This document shows, piece by piece, positions 29,148 through 40,060 of a stretch of 64,000 nt of DNA. Source of the stretch: Triticum aestivum (taxonomy: Eukaryota; Streptophyta; Magnoliopsida; Poales; Poaceae); contig NC_057795.1 in the NCBI RefSeq assembly GCF_018294505.1, positions 519,947,512 through 520,011,511 of the forward strand, written 5' to 3'. The position numbers and the translations under genes were made by a program. The notes beneath the pieces are model-generated. The model was not told the DNA's origin. It saw only the letters and a program-made list of their open reading frames with translations, and did not search any database. The first letter of the stretch is position 1; each line of letters begins with the position of its first letter.

Positions 29148-32032
29148 AGAATCCCCAAGCTTAAGTCCTGCTCATCCTCGAGTAGATAAATGATAAAAAA
29201 GAATGTTTTATGTGGAGTGATACTTTGGCATAATTTCAATGTAAATCTTCTTAATTGTGATATAAATATTCAGATCCGAAAGATTCAAGACAAAAGTTCA
29301 TATTGACAAAAAAAATACTTCAAGCATACTAATCAAGCAATCATGTCTTCTCAAAATAACATGGCAAAAGAAAGTTCATCCCTACAAAATCATATAGTTA
29401 GGCTATGCTTCATTTTCTTCACACAAAGATGTTCCCAACTTCTATACCCCCGATGACAAGCTAAGCAATTGTTTCATACTTAAATAATCTCAAACTTTTT
29501 CAACTTTCACAAAATACATGAGCGTGAGCCATGGATATAGCACTATGGGTGGAATAGAATATGATGATGGGGATTGTGTGGAGAAGACAAGAAAGGAGAA
29601 AGTCTCATGTTGACGAGGCTACTCAACGGGCTATGGAGATGCCCATCAATTGATGTCAACATGAGGAGTAGGGATTTCCATGCAACGGATGCACTAGAGC
29701 TATGAGTGCTCAACAAAAGAAAACTAGTGGGTGTGCATCCAACTTGCTTGCTCATGAAGACCTAGGGCATTCGAGGAAGCCCATCGTAGGAATATACAAG
29801 CCAAGTTCTATAATGAAATATTCCCAATAGTACAAAAATGGCAACTTATGAGACTCACTACATGAAGAACAAGGTGCTACTTTGAATCACAATATATGAG
29901 ATTCACTACATGAAGAACAAGGTGCTACATTGAAGCACAAGTGTGGAAAAAGAGATAGTAGGATTGCCCTTCTTATTTTCTTTTTTTTTTGGGCCTTTTT
30001 TTTTCTTTTTGGCCTTTCTCTTCTTTTTTATTTTTTTTATTTGGGCAATGCTCTAATAATGATGATCCTCACACTTCTATTGATTACAACTCAAGGATTA
30101 CAACTCAAAACTTAGAACAAGATATGACTCTATATGAATGCCTCCGGCGGTGTACCGGGATGGTGCAATGAATCAAGAGTGACATGTATGAAAAATAATG
30201 CATGGTGGCTTTGCCACAAATACGATGTCAACTACATGATCATGCAATGGCAATATGACAAAGTAATGTATGTCATGATGATGATGGAAGTTGCATGGCA
30301 ATATATCTCGGAATGGCTATGGAAATGCCATAATAGGTAGGTATGGTGGCTGTTTTGAGGAAGATATAAGGAGGTTTATGTCTGATAGAGCTTATCATAT
30401 CACGTGGTTTGGATGCACCGGCGAAGTTTGTGCCAACTCTCAAGGTGAGAAAGGGCAATGCACGGTACCGAAGAGGCTAGCAAAGGTGGAAAGGTGAGAG
30501 TGCGTATAATCCATGGACTCAACATTAGTCAAAAGAACTCATATACTTATTGAAAAAATTTAGAAGTCATCAAAAATTCAAGTACTACGCGCATGCTCCT
30601 AGGGGGATAGATTGGTAGGAAAAGACCATCGCTCGTCCCCGACCGCCACTCATAAGGATGCACAAGCCAAGTACACTTCATGTTTCAAATTTGTTACACA
30701 ACTTTAACCATACGTGCATGCTACGGGACTTGCAAACTTCAACACAAGTATTTCTCAAATTCATAATCACCCAACTAGCATGACTTTGATATTATCACCT
30801 CCATATCTCAAAACAATTATCAAGCATCAAACCTATCTTAGTATTCAATTCACTCAAAAGAAAGTTTCACATATCTTGAATACCAAGTATATTAACATTA
30901 AGAAAATTACCATGCTATTAACGACTCTCAAAATAATCTAAGTGAAGCATGAGAGATCAAATAGTTTCTTTAAAACAAATCCACCACCGTGCTCTAAAAG
31001 ATCTAAGTGAAATACTAGAGCAAAAATTATCAAGCTCAAAAGATATAAGTGAAGCACATAGAGCAAAACTATCAAGCTCAAAAGATATAAGTGAAGCACA
31101 TAGAGTATTCTAGCAAATTACAATTCAGGTATGGCTCTCTCAAAAGGTGTGTACAGCAAGGATGATTGTGGTAAACTAACAAGCAAAGACACAAATAATA
31201 CAAGACGCTCCAAGCAAAACACATATCATGTTGGTGAATAAAAATATAGCTCCAAGTAAATTACCGATGGAAGTAGACGAAAGAGGGGATGCCTTCCGGG
31301 GCATCCCCAAGCTTTCAATCTTTGGTGTCCTTGGATTATCTTGGGGTGCCATGGGCATCCCCAAGCTTAGGCTCTTTCCACTCTTTTTTCCATAATCCAT
31401 CAAAAGAATTCACCCAAAACTTGAAAACTTCACAACACAAAACTCAATAGAAATCTCATGAGCTCCGTTAGTGAAAGAAAACAAAAGACTATTTCAAGGT
31501 ACTGTAATGAACTCATTATTTATTTATATTAGTGTTAAACCTACTGTATTCCAACTTCCTTATGGTTTATAAACTAATTTATTAACCATAGATGCATTGA
31601 AATAAGCAAACAACACACGAAAAACAGAATCTGTCAAAAACAGAACAGTCTGTAGCAATCTGTAACTAACGCAAACTTCTGGAACTCTACAAAATCTACC
31701 AAAAATAGGAAGTACTAGAAAATTTGTTTATTGAACAGCAGCAAAAATAATCAATGCAAAATCTCGTTCCTGTGATTTATTGAATTTTTTCTCGTGAGCG
31801 CAAAGTTTCTGTTTTTCAGCAGAATCAAATCAACTATCATCATAGCTTATCCTATAGGTTCTACTTGGCACAAACAGTAATTAAAACACAAAACCACATC
31901 TAAACAGAAAGTAGAAACAAAATTTAGCACTAAACAGGAACAAAAACAAAGAACACAAAATAAAATTGGGTTGCCTCCCAACAAGTGCTATCGTTTAACG
32001 CCCCTAGCTAGGCATTGAGATTTCAATGATGC
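29148..32032 (-). other. Non-coding 3' region of the Athila-type element
   Basis: 2.9 kb between the ORF and the 3' LTR with no protein domain in any frame. It includes the CATCCCCAAGCTT repeats near 31290-31380, which are also found inverted in the second Athila-type element at 46005-46090. It also has a T-rich tract at 29976-30040. Confidence 0.7.
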
Positions 32033-32791
32033 TCACATGAAAGACAAGATTTGAAGCATAAAGAGAGCATCATAAGACATTTGACAAACACATCTAAGTC
32101 TAACATGCTTCCTATGCATAGGCATCTTGTAAGAAAACAAATTATTAAGGCAAGCAAAAACTAGCATATGCAGGGAAGAACAAAGAGGTGATAGCAATCT
32201 CAACATGAAGAGAGGTAATTTAGTAACATGAAAATTTCTACAACCATATTTTCCTCTCTCATAATAATTACATGTGGCATCATAAGCAAATTCAACAAAA
32301 TAGCTATCACATAAAATATTTTCAACACGATCCACATGCATGCAAAGTTGACACTCTTCCGAAATAGTGTGATTAACATTAACTAAAGTCATGACCTTTC
32401 CGAACCCACTTTTAATATTATTGCAAACACTATTATCAATCTCATATTCATCATGGGGCTTAAATAAATTTTCACGGTTATAAGAAGAATCACCCCAATC
32501 ATGATCATTGAAACAAGTAGTAGGCATAGCAAAACTAGCATCCCCAAGCTTAGGGTTTTGCATATTATTAGCACAATTGTCATCAAGAGAATTTATAGGA
32601 AAATCAATGCAATCATACTTTTTAGTCAAGGAGTTATCGTGAATCTCTTCATAAATTTCTTCATCAGAATTTTCAGATTCACGAATTTCAAGCAAAACTT
32701 CATAAAGATAATCTAGTGCACAAAACTCACTAGCAATTGGTTCAACATAATTAGATCTATTAAAGAGATTAGCAAGTGGATGAGGATCCAT
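32033..32791 (-). CDS. Element-borne ORF of unknown function, 252 aa
   Basis: ATG at 32791, stop at 32033, 209 bp downstream of the primer site in the gag position. It opens MDPHPLANLFNRSNYVEPIA. Residues 1-130 are acidic and hydrophilic; the middle part has HTISEECQLCMHVDRVEN, and a cysteine/tyrosine-rich stretch follows (DATCNYYERGKYGC). The last 60 residues are hydrophobic with KMPMHRKHVRLRCVCQ. There is no zinc knuckle, protease DxGA or reverse transcriptase motif. Similar ORFs are, I believe, repeated in Triticeae non-autonomous elements, but no function is known. An open frame of this length in the gag position is a candidate novel element protein or a gag derivative changed beyond recognition. 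Confidence 0.6.
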   Translation of the reverse strand: MDPHPLANLFNRSNYVEPIASEFCALDYLYEVLLEIRESENSDEEIYEEIHDNSLTKKYDCIDFPINSLDDNCANNMQNPKLGDASFAMPTTCFNDHDWGDSSYNRENLFKPHDEYEIDNSVCNNIKSGFGKVMTLVNVNHTISEECQLCMHVDRVENILCDSYFVEFAYDATCNYYERGKYGCRNFHVTKLPLFMLRLLSPLCSSLHMLVFACLNNLFSYKMPMHRKHVRLRCVCQMSYDALFMLQILSFM

Positions 32792-32999
32792 AAACTTTTA
32801 GCAAGTGAAGATGCAAGCAAAAAGAAGGTACAAGGAAACACAAACAAAGATACATACGGGAAGAAGGCGAACGAAAAAGAGAGGGCGAATAAAACGGCAA
32901 GGGTGAAGTGGGGGAGAGGAAAACGAGAGGCAAATAATGTAATGCGACAGATAGGGATTCTCATGGGTACTTGGTATGGTTGACTTGCTTGCATGAGCC

Positions 33000-33017
33000 T
33001 CCCCGGCAACGGCGCCA
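33000..33017 (-). promoter_or_regulatory. Primer-binding site, tRNA-Asp type
   Basis: TGGCGCCGTTGCCGGGGA on the minus strand, 11 nt downstream of the 5' LTR end at 33029. It is complementary to the 3' end of plant tRNA-Asp, as in Athila elements. Confidence 0.8.
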
Positions 33018-33028
33018 GAAATTCTTCT

Positions 33029-34597
33029 TGCTACCTCTTGAGCACTGCGTTGGATTTCCCCGAAGAGGAGAGGATGATGCAGTAAAGTAGCATAAGTATT
33101 TCCCTTAGTTTTTGAGAACCAAGGTATCAATCCAGTAGGAGATCACACACAAGTCCCTCGTACCTACACAAAACGATAGCAACTCGCAACCAACGCTTAG
33201 GGGTTGTCAATCCCTTCAGGGTCACTTACGAGAGTGAGATCTGATAGAGATAATATTTTTGGTATTTTTGATAGATAGATGCAAAGTAAAAAGTAAAAGG
33301 CAAAGTAAAACAAAGCAAGTAAATAAAGTAACGGAGATTGATATGATGAGAATAGACCCGAGGGCCATAGGTTTCACTAGTGGCTTCTCTCAAGAGCATA
33401 TGTATTCTACGGTGGGTGAACAAATTACTGTTGAGCAATTGATAGAAAAGGGAATAATTATGAGATTATCTAGGTATGATCATGTATGTAGGTATCACGT
33501 CCAAAACAAGTAGATCGAAACGATTCTGCATCTACTACTGTTACTCCACTCATCGACCGCTATCCAGCATGCATCTAGAGTATTAAGTAAAACAGAGTAA
33601 CACTTTAAGTAAGATGACATGATGTAGAGGGATAAATTCATGCAATATGATAAAACCCCCATCTTGTTATCCTCGATGGCAACAATAAAATACGTGCCTT
33701 AGAACTCTTTCTATCACTGAGTAAGGACACCGCAAGATTGAACCCAAAGCTAAGCACTTCTCCCATTGCAAGAACTACCAATCTAGTTGGCCACACCATA
33801 AAGATAATTCTAAGAGACTTGCAAAGATAACTCAATCATACATAAAAGAATTCAGAGAAGAATCAAATATTGTTCATAGATAAGCTGGATCATAAACCCA
33901 CAATTCATCGGTCTCAACAAACACACCGCAAAAAGAAGATTACATCGAATAGATCTCCACAAGAGAGGGGGCGAACATTGTATTGAGATCCAAAAAGAGA
34001 GAAGAAGCCATCTAGCTAATAACTATGGACCCGAAGGTCTGAAGTAAACTACTCACACTTCATCGGAGAGGCTATGGTGTTCATGTAGAATCCCTCTGTG
34101 GTGGATGCCCTCTCCGGCAGAGCTCCGGAACACGCCCCAAGATGGGATCTCGTGGATACAGAAGGTTGCGGCGGTGGAATTAGGTTTTTTGCTCCTTTTC
34201 TGATCTGACGGGGGTACATAGGTATATATAGGAGTAAGGAGTATGTCGGTAGAGCAACAGAGGGGCCACGAGGCAGGGTGGCGCGCCCAGGGGGGCGCGC
34301 CCTTCACCCTTGTGACCGCCTTTGGCACTTCTTGGAGTAGTGTCCAAGTCTCCTGGATCATGTTCGGTTGGAAAATCACGATCCCGAAGGTTTCATTCCA
34401 TTTGGACTCCGTTTGATATTCTGTTTCTTCGAAATACTGAAATAGGCAAAAAAACAACAATTCTGGGCTGGGCCTCCGGTTAATAGATTAGTCCCAAAAA
34501 TAATATAAAAGTGGAAAATAAAGCCCAGTATAGTCCAAAACAGTAGACAAAGTAGCATGGAGTAATAAAAAATTATAGATACGTTGGAGACGTATCA
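33029..34597 (-). repeat. 5' LTR of the Athila-type element
   Basis: 1569 bp with TG...CA termini; pair of 27591-29147. A TATATATAGGAG segment at 34222-34233 (minus-strand CTCCTATATATA) may be its TATA box. Confidence 0.92.
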
Positions 34598-34602
34598 CTA
34601 CT
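34598..34602 (+). repeat. Target duplication CTACT, right
   Basis: Matches 27586-27590 exactly and fixes the element ends. Confidence 0.9.
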
Positions 34603-35600
34603 TACTTAAGGACTCTTCATATTTTCAATCTAGTGCCAATTATAACATAATATGTTGTTGTTAATCATACGCCACTGCAAATATCTGTCATTGTTTAAAT
34701 AACCCTATTTTGTATTTGCGCAAACAGGGATGTCTGTCTCCATATCATTTCGGGATGTCTGTCTCCGTATCGTTTCTATCTACGCAATCAAAAGCACACA
34801 CCTCAGTTTTAGTACAACTAAGCAAAATGAGATGGCTATCTCTCGTTGCCGTCGTCTAACCTCCAGTCGTCAAGGTATTCATACATTGGTAGTAACTAAG
34901 GTAGAATGACCAACACAATCTAAAAGAAGCTGATTCGTACGTTTTACTTCCAGATTGCAGTGCAGGGACGAGCAAAAACAACTGCATCCTAGTCCGGAAT
35001 GCACTTTCTACCAGTTCATCCATGGACCGAGGACTAGCTAGCACGGCTGCATGGCGGTTTTTTGGACAGGTGCGCGGACAAGAGGCATTGTGGTCTGCTT
35101 ATTTATGCAAATAGCGGTGCTTAAATTTAGTGGAATGCACAAGAATTTCACCTGGTTAGTACACTTCATGGTTTAGTTCAGCATTCCAGTTGAGACCACA
35201 ATTATATTTGGTTATTCTGGAATGAGAGAACCTAACCCTAGATGGTGGCAACAAGAAAAAACCAGAGTGAACTCCAGGAAATTTAAGCCTGCCGGGAGGC
35301 CCTTTGCTCAGAGAAGCCTTGCTTGTTTTTTCCTAATTTGTAAACCTTCTCACAACTTTGTCTTTTGTTGTGAACTAGTATATGTTTGTTATGTTAGATG
35401 AATCATTGAGATGTATAAAATTGCTTAACTTATGCTTTTCAAGTTTTTTATGAAGATGAGTTTAATGTGAGTGTTCCACATGAGCGCTGGACCAGCATGT
35501 GAACGTTTGGAATTTACATTGTGGCCTCAGTTAACAGCATGAACCACTATAACAAGATACATAGTTGCTTATATGTCAGACAACAGATTGTTGATTGTTA
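34603..35600 (+). other. Gene-like unit C, 3' part
   Basis: Resumes unit C after the retrotransposon. It has an acceptor-like TTTGCGCAAACAG/GGATG (34729/34730), as in units A and B, and one copy of the recurring motif as TTTAGTGGAATGCACAAG (35126-35143). Further right it decays into unremarkable AT-rich sequence. No protein frame. Confidence 0.4.
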
Positions 35601-36017
35601 CCTACTCGATAGCCTAGTGTTGAAGCGAGCTGAGCCAATGTGCCATGTTTTGCACAACTGCTTACAAGTGGGGTAGCACCAACAGTGTTTACAAGTACTT
35701 ATGTATACATCAGCGCACAGTTCTCGAACGAGTGCTCTATTTCATTAAAACACACACTGCTCGTATGATAAACCATGACAACTTATGTCTTACCATGCCA
35801 TATTCATGAAAAAACTAGCGAGGACGCATCTGTTTCGGCAACAATTATGTTGGTTCTCACATGATTCATGGGCACACAAAAGTAGCATCAGTTCCCATAG
35901 ACGGATTCAAGCAGAGTACTAGCCCCAGAGGGGTCGATAACAGGCAAGGTTTGGATAATTAGACACAATCCAAACTACTATTAAACACTAGCTAGGGCAA
36001 CTATTTCATGCCTCGAT
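35601..36017. other. Short intergenic stretch, nothing supported
   Basis: It lies between unit C and the two-exon gene. No paired repeats or open frames of interest. Confidence 0.4.
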
Positions 36018-36817
36018 CTAATATGGGATGGACACAAGACGGACCTTGCCATGAACATCATCGAGGACGTCCCGCAGCAGCTCAATCCTGTGAACCTTCA
36101 TGAAGACAACCTTGTGGCCTTGCCACTGATAAACTTGTTTGTGGAGGCATGCCACGTCATCTTCCTGCGTAAGCTTGACAAGAATAGTATGCCTCACAAA
36201 CGAAGGAGTAGATTTAAAATTCTTGTGCTTCAGTACACCCTGGACAACACGTGTGACAACAGTGAGGCTGGAATACAACTCTTCATTGGTATAACCGCAA
36301 ATGGCTTCCAGGATCCAACAGCCTAAGAACTCTATTTTCCCGGTGCGTATATTTAGGTCATCCGCCTCATAGCGAGTGACATGTACAACCACACAATCCT
36401 TGTCTGCATCAGGGCTCTAATTGAAACAGAAACAAATTCTGAATTACTTTTCAATATAAGAAACACAAGTTATTTAAACCACTATGTATAGCATGGCATT
36501 GAAGCTAATAAAATTTTGCATTATTAATCACCACATACTTAGATGAAAAACCACAATCGAGATTGGCAAAGAAGAAAATCACCTTGGGTAGTTTAGTGGG
36601 GGGGCACATCCTTGAAGGGGGAAAACTGCTCCTGAAGTGCCACGGGGGCTGTAACCTCAAACGGGGCATTTACCGTCTCAGTAGTGGCCGTGAGTGTATG
36701 TGGGGTCGGCTCGGTGGCTGCCTCCATCTTCTTGGAGCTCTCTATCTCACGGGGATCAGCCTCCCGTGTCTGCTCCAATATCGGCAGATCTTTGCCTGGT
36801 TCTCCTTGGTCCATCAT
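36018..36817 (-). pseudogene. Two-exon gene of unknown function with a frameshift in a C7 run
   Basis: Exon 1 is 36817-36583 (ATG at 36817, or the adjacent ATG at 36814). The intron is 36582-36417, with GTGATT...TTTCAATTAG. Exon 2 is 36416-36018, ending in a stop. Exon 1 encodes an acidic, Thr/Glu-rich stretch (MMDQGEPGKDLPILEQTREA). Exon 2 encodes an evenly mixed globular-looking sequence of 132 residues with YEADDLNIRTGKIEFLGCWI and LYSSLTVVTRVVQGVLKHKN. Both splice sites are phase 0, but the frame needs six C where the minus strand has seven (plus GTGGGGGGGC, 36596-36605); with seven a TAA follows at once. It is either a pseudogene, a sequencing error in the homopolymer, or a gene that ends in exon 1. 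I do not recognise the family. An acceptor-like TTTCAG near 36845 hints at a further upstream exon. Confidence 0.5.
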
Positions 36818-36934
36818 AAAAATGACGAATACTAGGAGACCACTGAAAGGAAAACACAATCGCAATGACAATGAAACAAAAAAGAGAGCGAGGATCGGTT
36901 ACTGCTTTGCAAAAGTTCTTTTTTTTCTCATAAC

Positions 36935-37528
36935 GAAAATATACCAACATCACGGAGATGTTGATGAAGATGTTGATGGAGATTGACCCCCTCTCGATGA
37001 GAGGATCGATGGTGATGATTTCCCCCTCCCGGAGGGATGTTTCCCCGGCAGAACAGCTCCGTCGAAGCCCTAGATTGGTTCCGCCAAGGTTCCGCCTCGT
37101 GGCGGCGGTGTTTTGTCCCGAAAGCTTGCTTATGATTTTTTGCAGGGTAAAAGAATTCATATAGTAGAAGATGGTCACCGGAAGGCTGCCAGGGGACCAA
37201 CGAGGCAGGGGGGCGCGCCCTAGGTCAGGGCGCGCCCCCACCGTCTTGGACGGTGGGTGGCCCCCTCTGGTATTTCTTATGCTCGGTATTTTTTATTAAA
37301 TCCAAAAATGACTTCCGTGGAGTTTTAGGACTTTTGGAGTTGTGCAGCATAGGTCTCTAATATTTGCTCCTTTTCCATCCCAGAATCCCAGCTGCTGGCA
37401 TTCTCCCTCTTCATGTGAAACTTGTAAAATAGGAGAGAATAGACATAAGTATCGTGACATAACATGTAATAACAGCCCATGATGCAATAAATATCAGTAT
37501 AAAAGCATGATGCAAAATGGACGTATCA
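36935..37528 (-). mobile_element. Truncated LTR, same family as 46756-48273
   Basis: On the minus strand it starts TGATACGTCCATTTTGCATC (from 37528) and shares with 46756-48273 the AGAATTC/AGAATGCC, CTCCGTGGAG, GGGCGCGCC and GGAACTTGG/GGAACCTTGG segments, in the same order. It breaks off near 36935. No internal domain is attached. Confidence 0.65.
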
Positions 37529-37530
37529 AC

Positions 37531-38561
37531 GGACTTGTGTTGGAGTGCTACGGTCGAAATGGGGGTCCTGTTCATCGGTAGGGGTGTGGTCTACCGCAAA
37601 ACGGGACTCCACGAGCTACTGTCCCTCTCCACCGTCGACGTCCTCCAGCCTCCACGAGCTACCGTTCATCCACCATCGACCTCCTCTAGCCTCCACCTGC
37701 GACTGTTCATCCATGGGGTCCTGTTCATCCAGCCTCCATCGCTCGTCCACCGGCTACTGTTCAACCAGCCTGTCCACGGGGTTCTATTCAACCACCACTC
37801 CACGGGCTACTGTTCATCCAGCCCTCCACCGACTACTGTTCAACCAGCCCTCCACGGGGTCGTCCTATTCATCCTGCCCTCCACGGGGTCCTATTCATCC
37901 ACTCCCAACCGTATCGATCGATCGGGGTCCTATTCATCCAGTGGCAACGGCCTCTACTACCACGGGGTCCTGTTCATCCAACCCCCCACCGGGAACTGTT
38001 CATCCAACCCCCCCAACAATGCACACCGTTCATCAAGAGGCAGCAGGTTCGATCGGCTTTAGTTAGCAGAAGTAGCAAAGTAATTGCTTGATCGGGTTCA
38101 GCTAACAACCAGGGATCGATCGATCGCTCGGGTTCAGTAACGCGTAGCCTGCAGTGCAATCACTCGGGTTTAGTAGGCGAACGCCTCGCTCGGGTTCAGT
38201 TAGAGCCCAACGCTTCGCACCCACGCGCGTACATGTACGAGAGAAACGCGCAATCCCTCTGTGCATCGCTCGGCACCGACCACCGACCATAACCAGGAAC
38301 TCCCCAAAACTTTCCTTGCCCTCACTTACCATGATATTTTCAGTCATGGACGGCCCAAAGAATGTCATGCAGGTGCGTCTCCGGCCCGCCCAGAACGAAA
38401 AGCCCATTTTCTATCATGATTTTTGTCATAGAAGTAGGATCCCACCACATCTGTGATGATATCGTGTTTTGTCATAATTATCGTCATAGAAGTTTCATAA
38501 GTATGACAGAATTTTTTTTCGTTCGACCCAAAATGTCACGGATCTGTCTTTTTTTGTAGTG
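37531..38561 (+). mobile_element. CACTA fragment with right terminus, second copy
   Basis: Near-direct copy of 17600-18508: the same C-rich CTGTTCATCCA array, GCTCGGGTTCAGTTAGAGCC words, GGCCCAAAGAATGTCATGCA and final TTTTTTTGTAGTG (38549-38561). The terminus interrupts a copia integrase frame at 38562, showing it inserted there. The left part is missing, replaced by the LTR fragment. Confidence 0.75.
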
Positions 38562-38914
38562 CTGCTGCGAGCCTCAACACTCATCGGACCGCATACATCA
38601 GTATGTATTATTTCCGGTAAGTCATTGGGTCGCTCCATTGTTCCAAAGAATGGAGTTATAGTCATCTTGCCCATGAGGCATGGTTCGCAAGTATCAAATG
38701 ATTCATAATCAAGTGATTCCAAAATTCCATTTGTATGGAGTTTCTTCATGCGTTTTACACCAATATGACCTAAACGACAGTGCCACAAATATGTTGCACT
38801 ATCATTATCAACTTTGCATGTTTTGGCATCAATATTATGAATATGTGTGTTACTAATATCGAGATTCAATAAACCATTTACATTGGGTGTATGACCATAA
38901 CAGGTTTTATTCAT
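38562..38914 (-). pseudogene. Copia integrase/GAG-pre-integrase fragment, cut by CACTA
   Basis: Minus-strand frame with MNKTCYGHTPNVNGLLNLDI and then LWHCRLGHIGVKRMKKLH...CEPCLMGK, the HHCC zinc-binding part of a copia integrase. It ends at DVCGPMSVEARS. The next codons are the CACTA terminus, so the catalytic DDE core is lost. Typical of Ty1/copia pol. Confidence 0.8.
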
Positions 38915-40060
38915 GTAAACAGAACAATAATTATTCTATGACTTAAATGAATAACCATATCGCAATAAACATGATCCAATCATATTCATGCTCAATGCAA
39001 ACACCAAATAACATTTATTTAGGTTCAACACTAATCCCGAAGGTAGAGGGAGTGTGCGATGGTGATCTTATCAACCTTGGAATCACTTCCAACACACATC
39101 ATCACCTTGCCCTTAACTAGTCTCTGTTCATTCTGTAACTCCTATTTCGAGTTACTAATCTTAGAAACTGAACTAGTATCAAATACGCAGGGGCTACGAC
39201 GAACACTAGTAAGGTACACAATAATCTGTATATCAAATATATCTTTGTTCACTTTGCCATCCTTCTTATCCCCCAAATTTTTGGGGCTGTTCCACTTCCA
39301 GTGATCATTTCCTTTGCAGTATAAGAACTCAGTTTCAGGCTTGCATCTAGCTTTGGTCTTGTTCACGGGAGTGGCAACTTGCTTGCCATTCATCTTGAAT
39401 TTCCCTTTTATTTCCCTTGCCCTTTTACATGAAACTAGTGGTCTTGTCAACCATCAACACTTGATGCTCTTTCTTGATTTCTACCTTCACCGATTTCAGC
39501 ATCGTGAAGAGCTCAGGAATCTTTTCCGTTATCCCTTGCACATTATAGCTCAACACGAAGTTCTAGTAGCTTGCTGATAGTGGCTAGAGAGCTCTATCAA
39601 TCAGTATCTTATCTGGAAGATTAACTCCCACTTGATTCAAGTGATTGTAGTACCCAGACATTCTGAGCACATGCTCACTGGTTGAGCTATTCTCCTCCAT
39701 CTTTTAGGCAAAGTACTTGTCAAAGGTCTCATACCTCTCAACACGGGCATGAGTCTGAAATACCAATTTCAGATCTTGGAACATCTCATATGCTCCGTGG
39801 CATTCAAAATGTTTTTGAAGTCTCGGTTCTAAGCCGTAAAGTATGGCGCACTAAACTATCAATTATTCATCATATCGAGCTTGCAATACATTCATAACAT
39901 CTGTATCTGCTTCTGCAACAGGCTCGTCACCTAGCGGTGCATCAAGGACATAATTCTTCTGTGCAACAATGAGGATAATCCTCAGATCATGGACCCAGTC
40001 CGCAATGTTGCTACTATCATCTTTCAACTTAGTTTTCTCTAGGAGCATATCAAAAACATA
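38915..40060 (-). pseudogene. Decayed copia gag region
   Basis: In pieces of the same strand, ADWVHDLRIILIVAQKNYVL (about 39950-40010) matches the N-terminal UBN2/gag part of copia gag. KARCKPETEFLYCKGNDHWK (about 39310-39370) matches the zinc knuckle and linker; the knuckle has lost its last cysteine (WNS for RNC). Frameshifts and stops separate the pieces. Confidence 0.65.

Larger units (their letters stand above)
27591..34597 (-). mobile_element. Complete non-autonomous Athila-type LTR retrotransposon (Sabrina/WHAM-like)
   Basis: Two LTRs (27591-29147 and 33029-34597) with TG...CA ends and perfect CTACT target duplications enclose 3.9 kb. On the minus strand the primer site TGGCGCCGTTGCCGGGGA lies 11 nt inside the 5' LTR and fits tRNA-Asp, usual for Athila. 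A purine-rich AAGCTTGGGGATTC precedes the 3' LTR at 29148. The only internal ORF (32033-32791) is not gag-pol; protease, reverse transcriptase and integrase are absent. The family name is from memory of the LTR start TGATACGTCTCCAACG and is tentative. The LTRs differ by several mismatches per 100 bp in places, so the insertion is not very recent. It split unit C. Confidence 0.9.

Noticed and set aside
36935..37528. Exon sequence downstream of the two-exon gene
   Set aside because: The stretch matches the LTR at 46756-48273 and is retrotransposon DNA.
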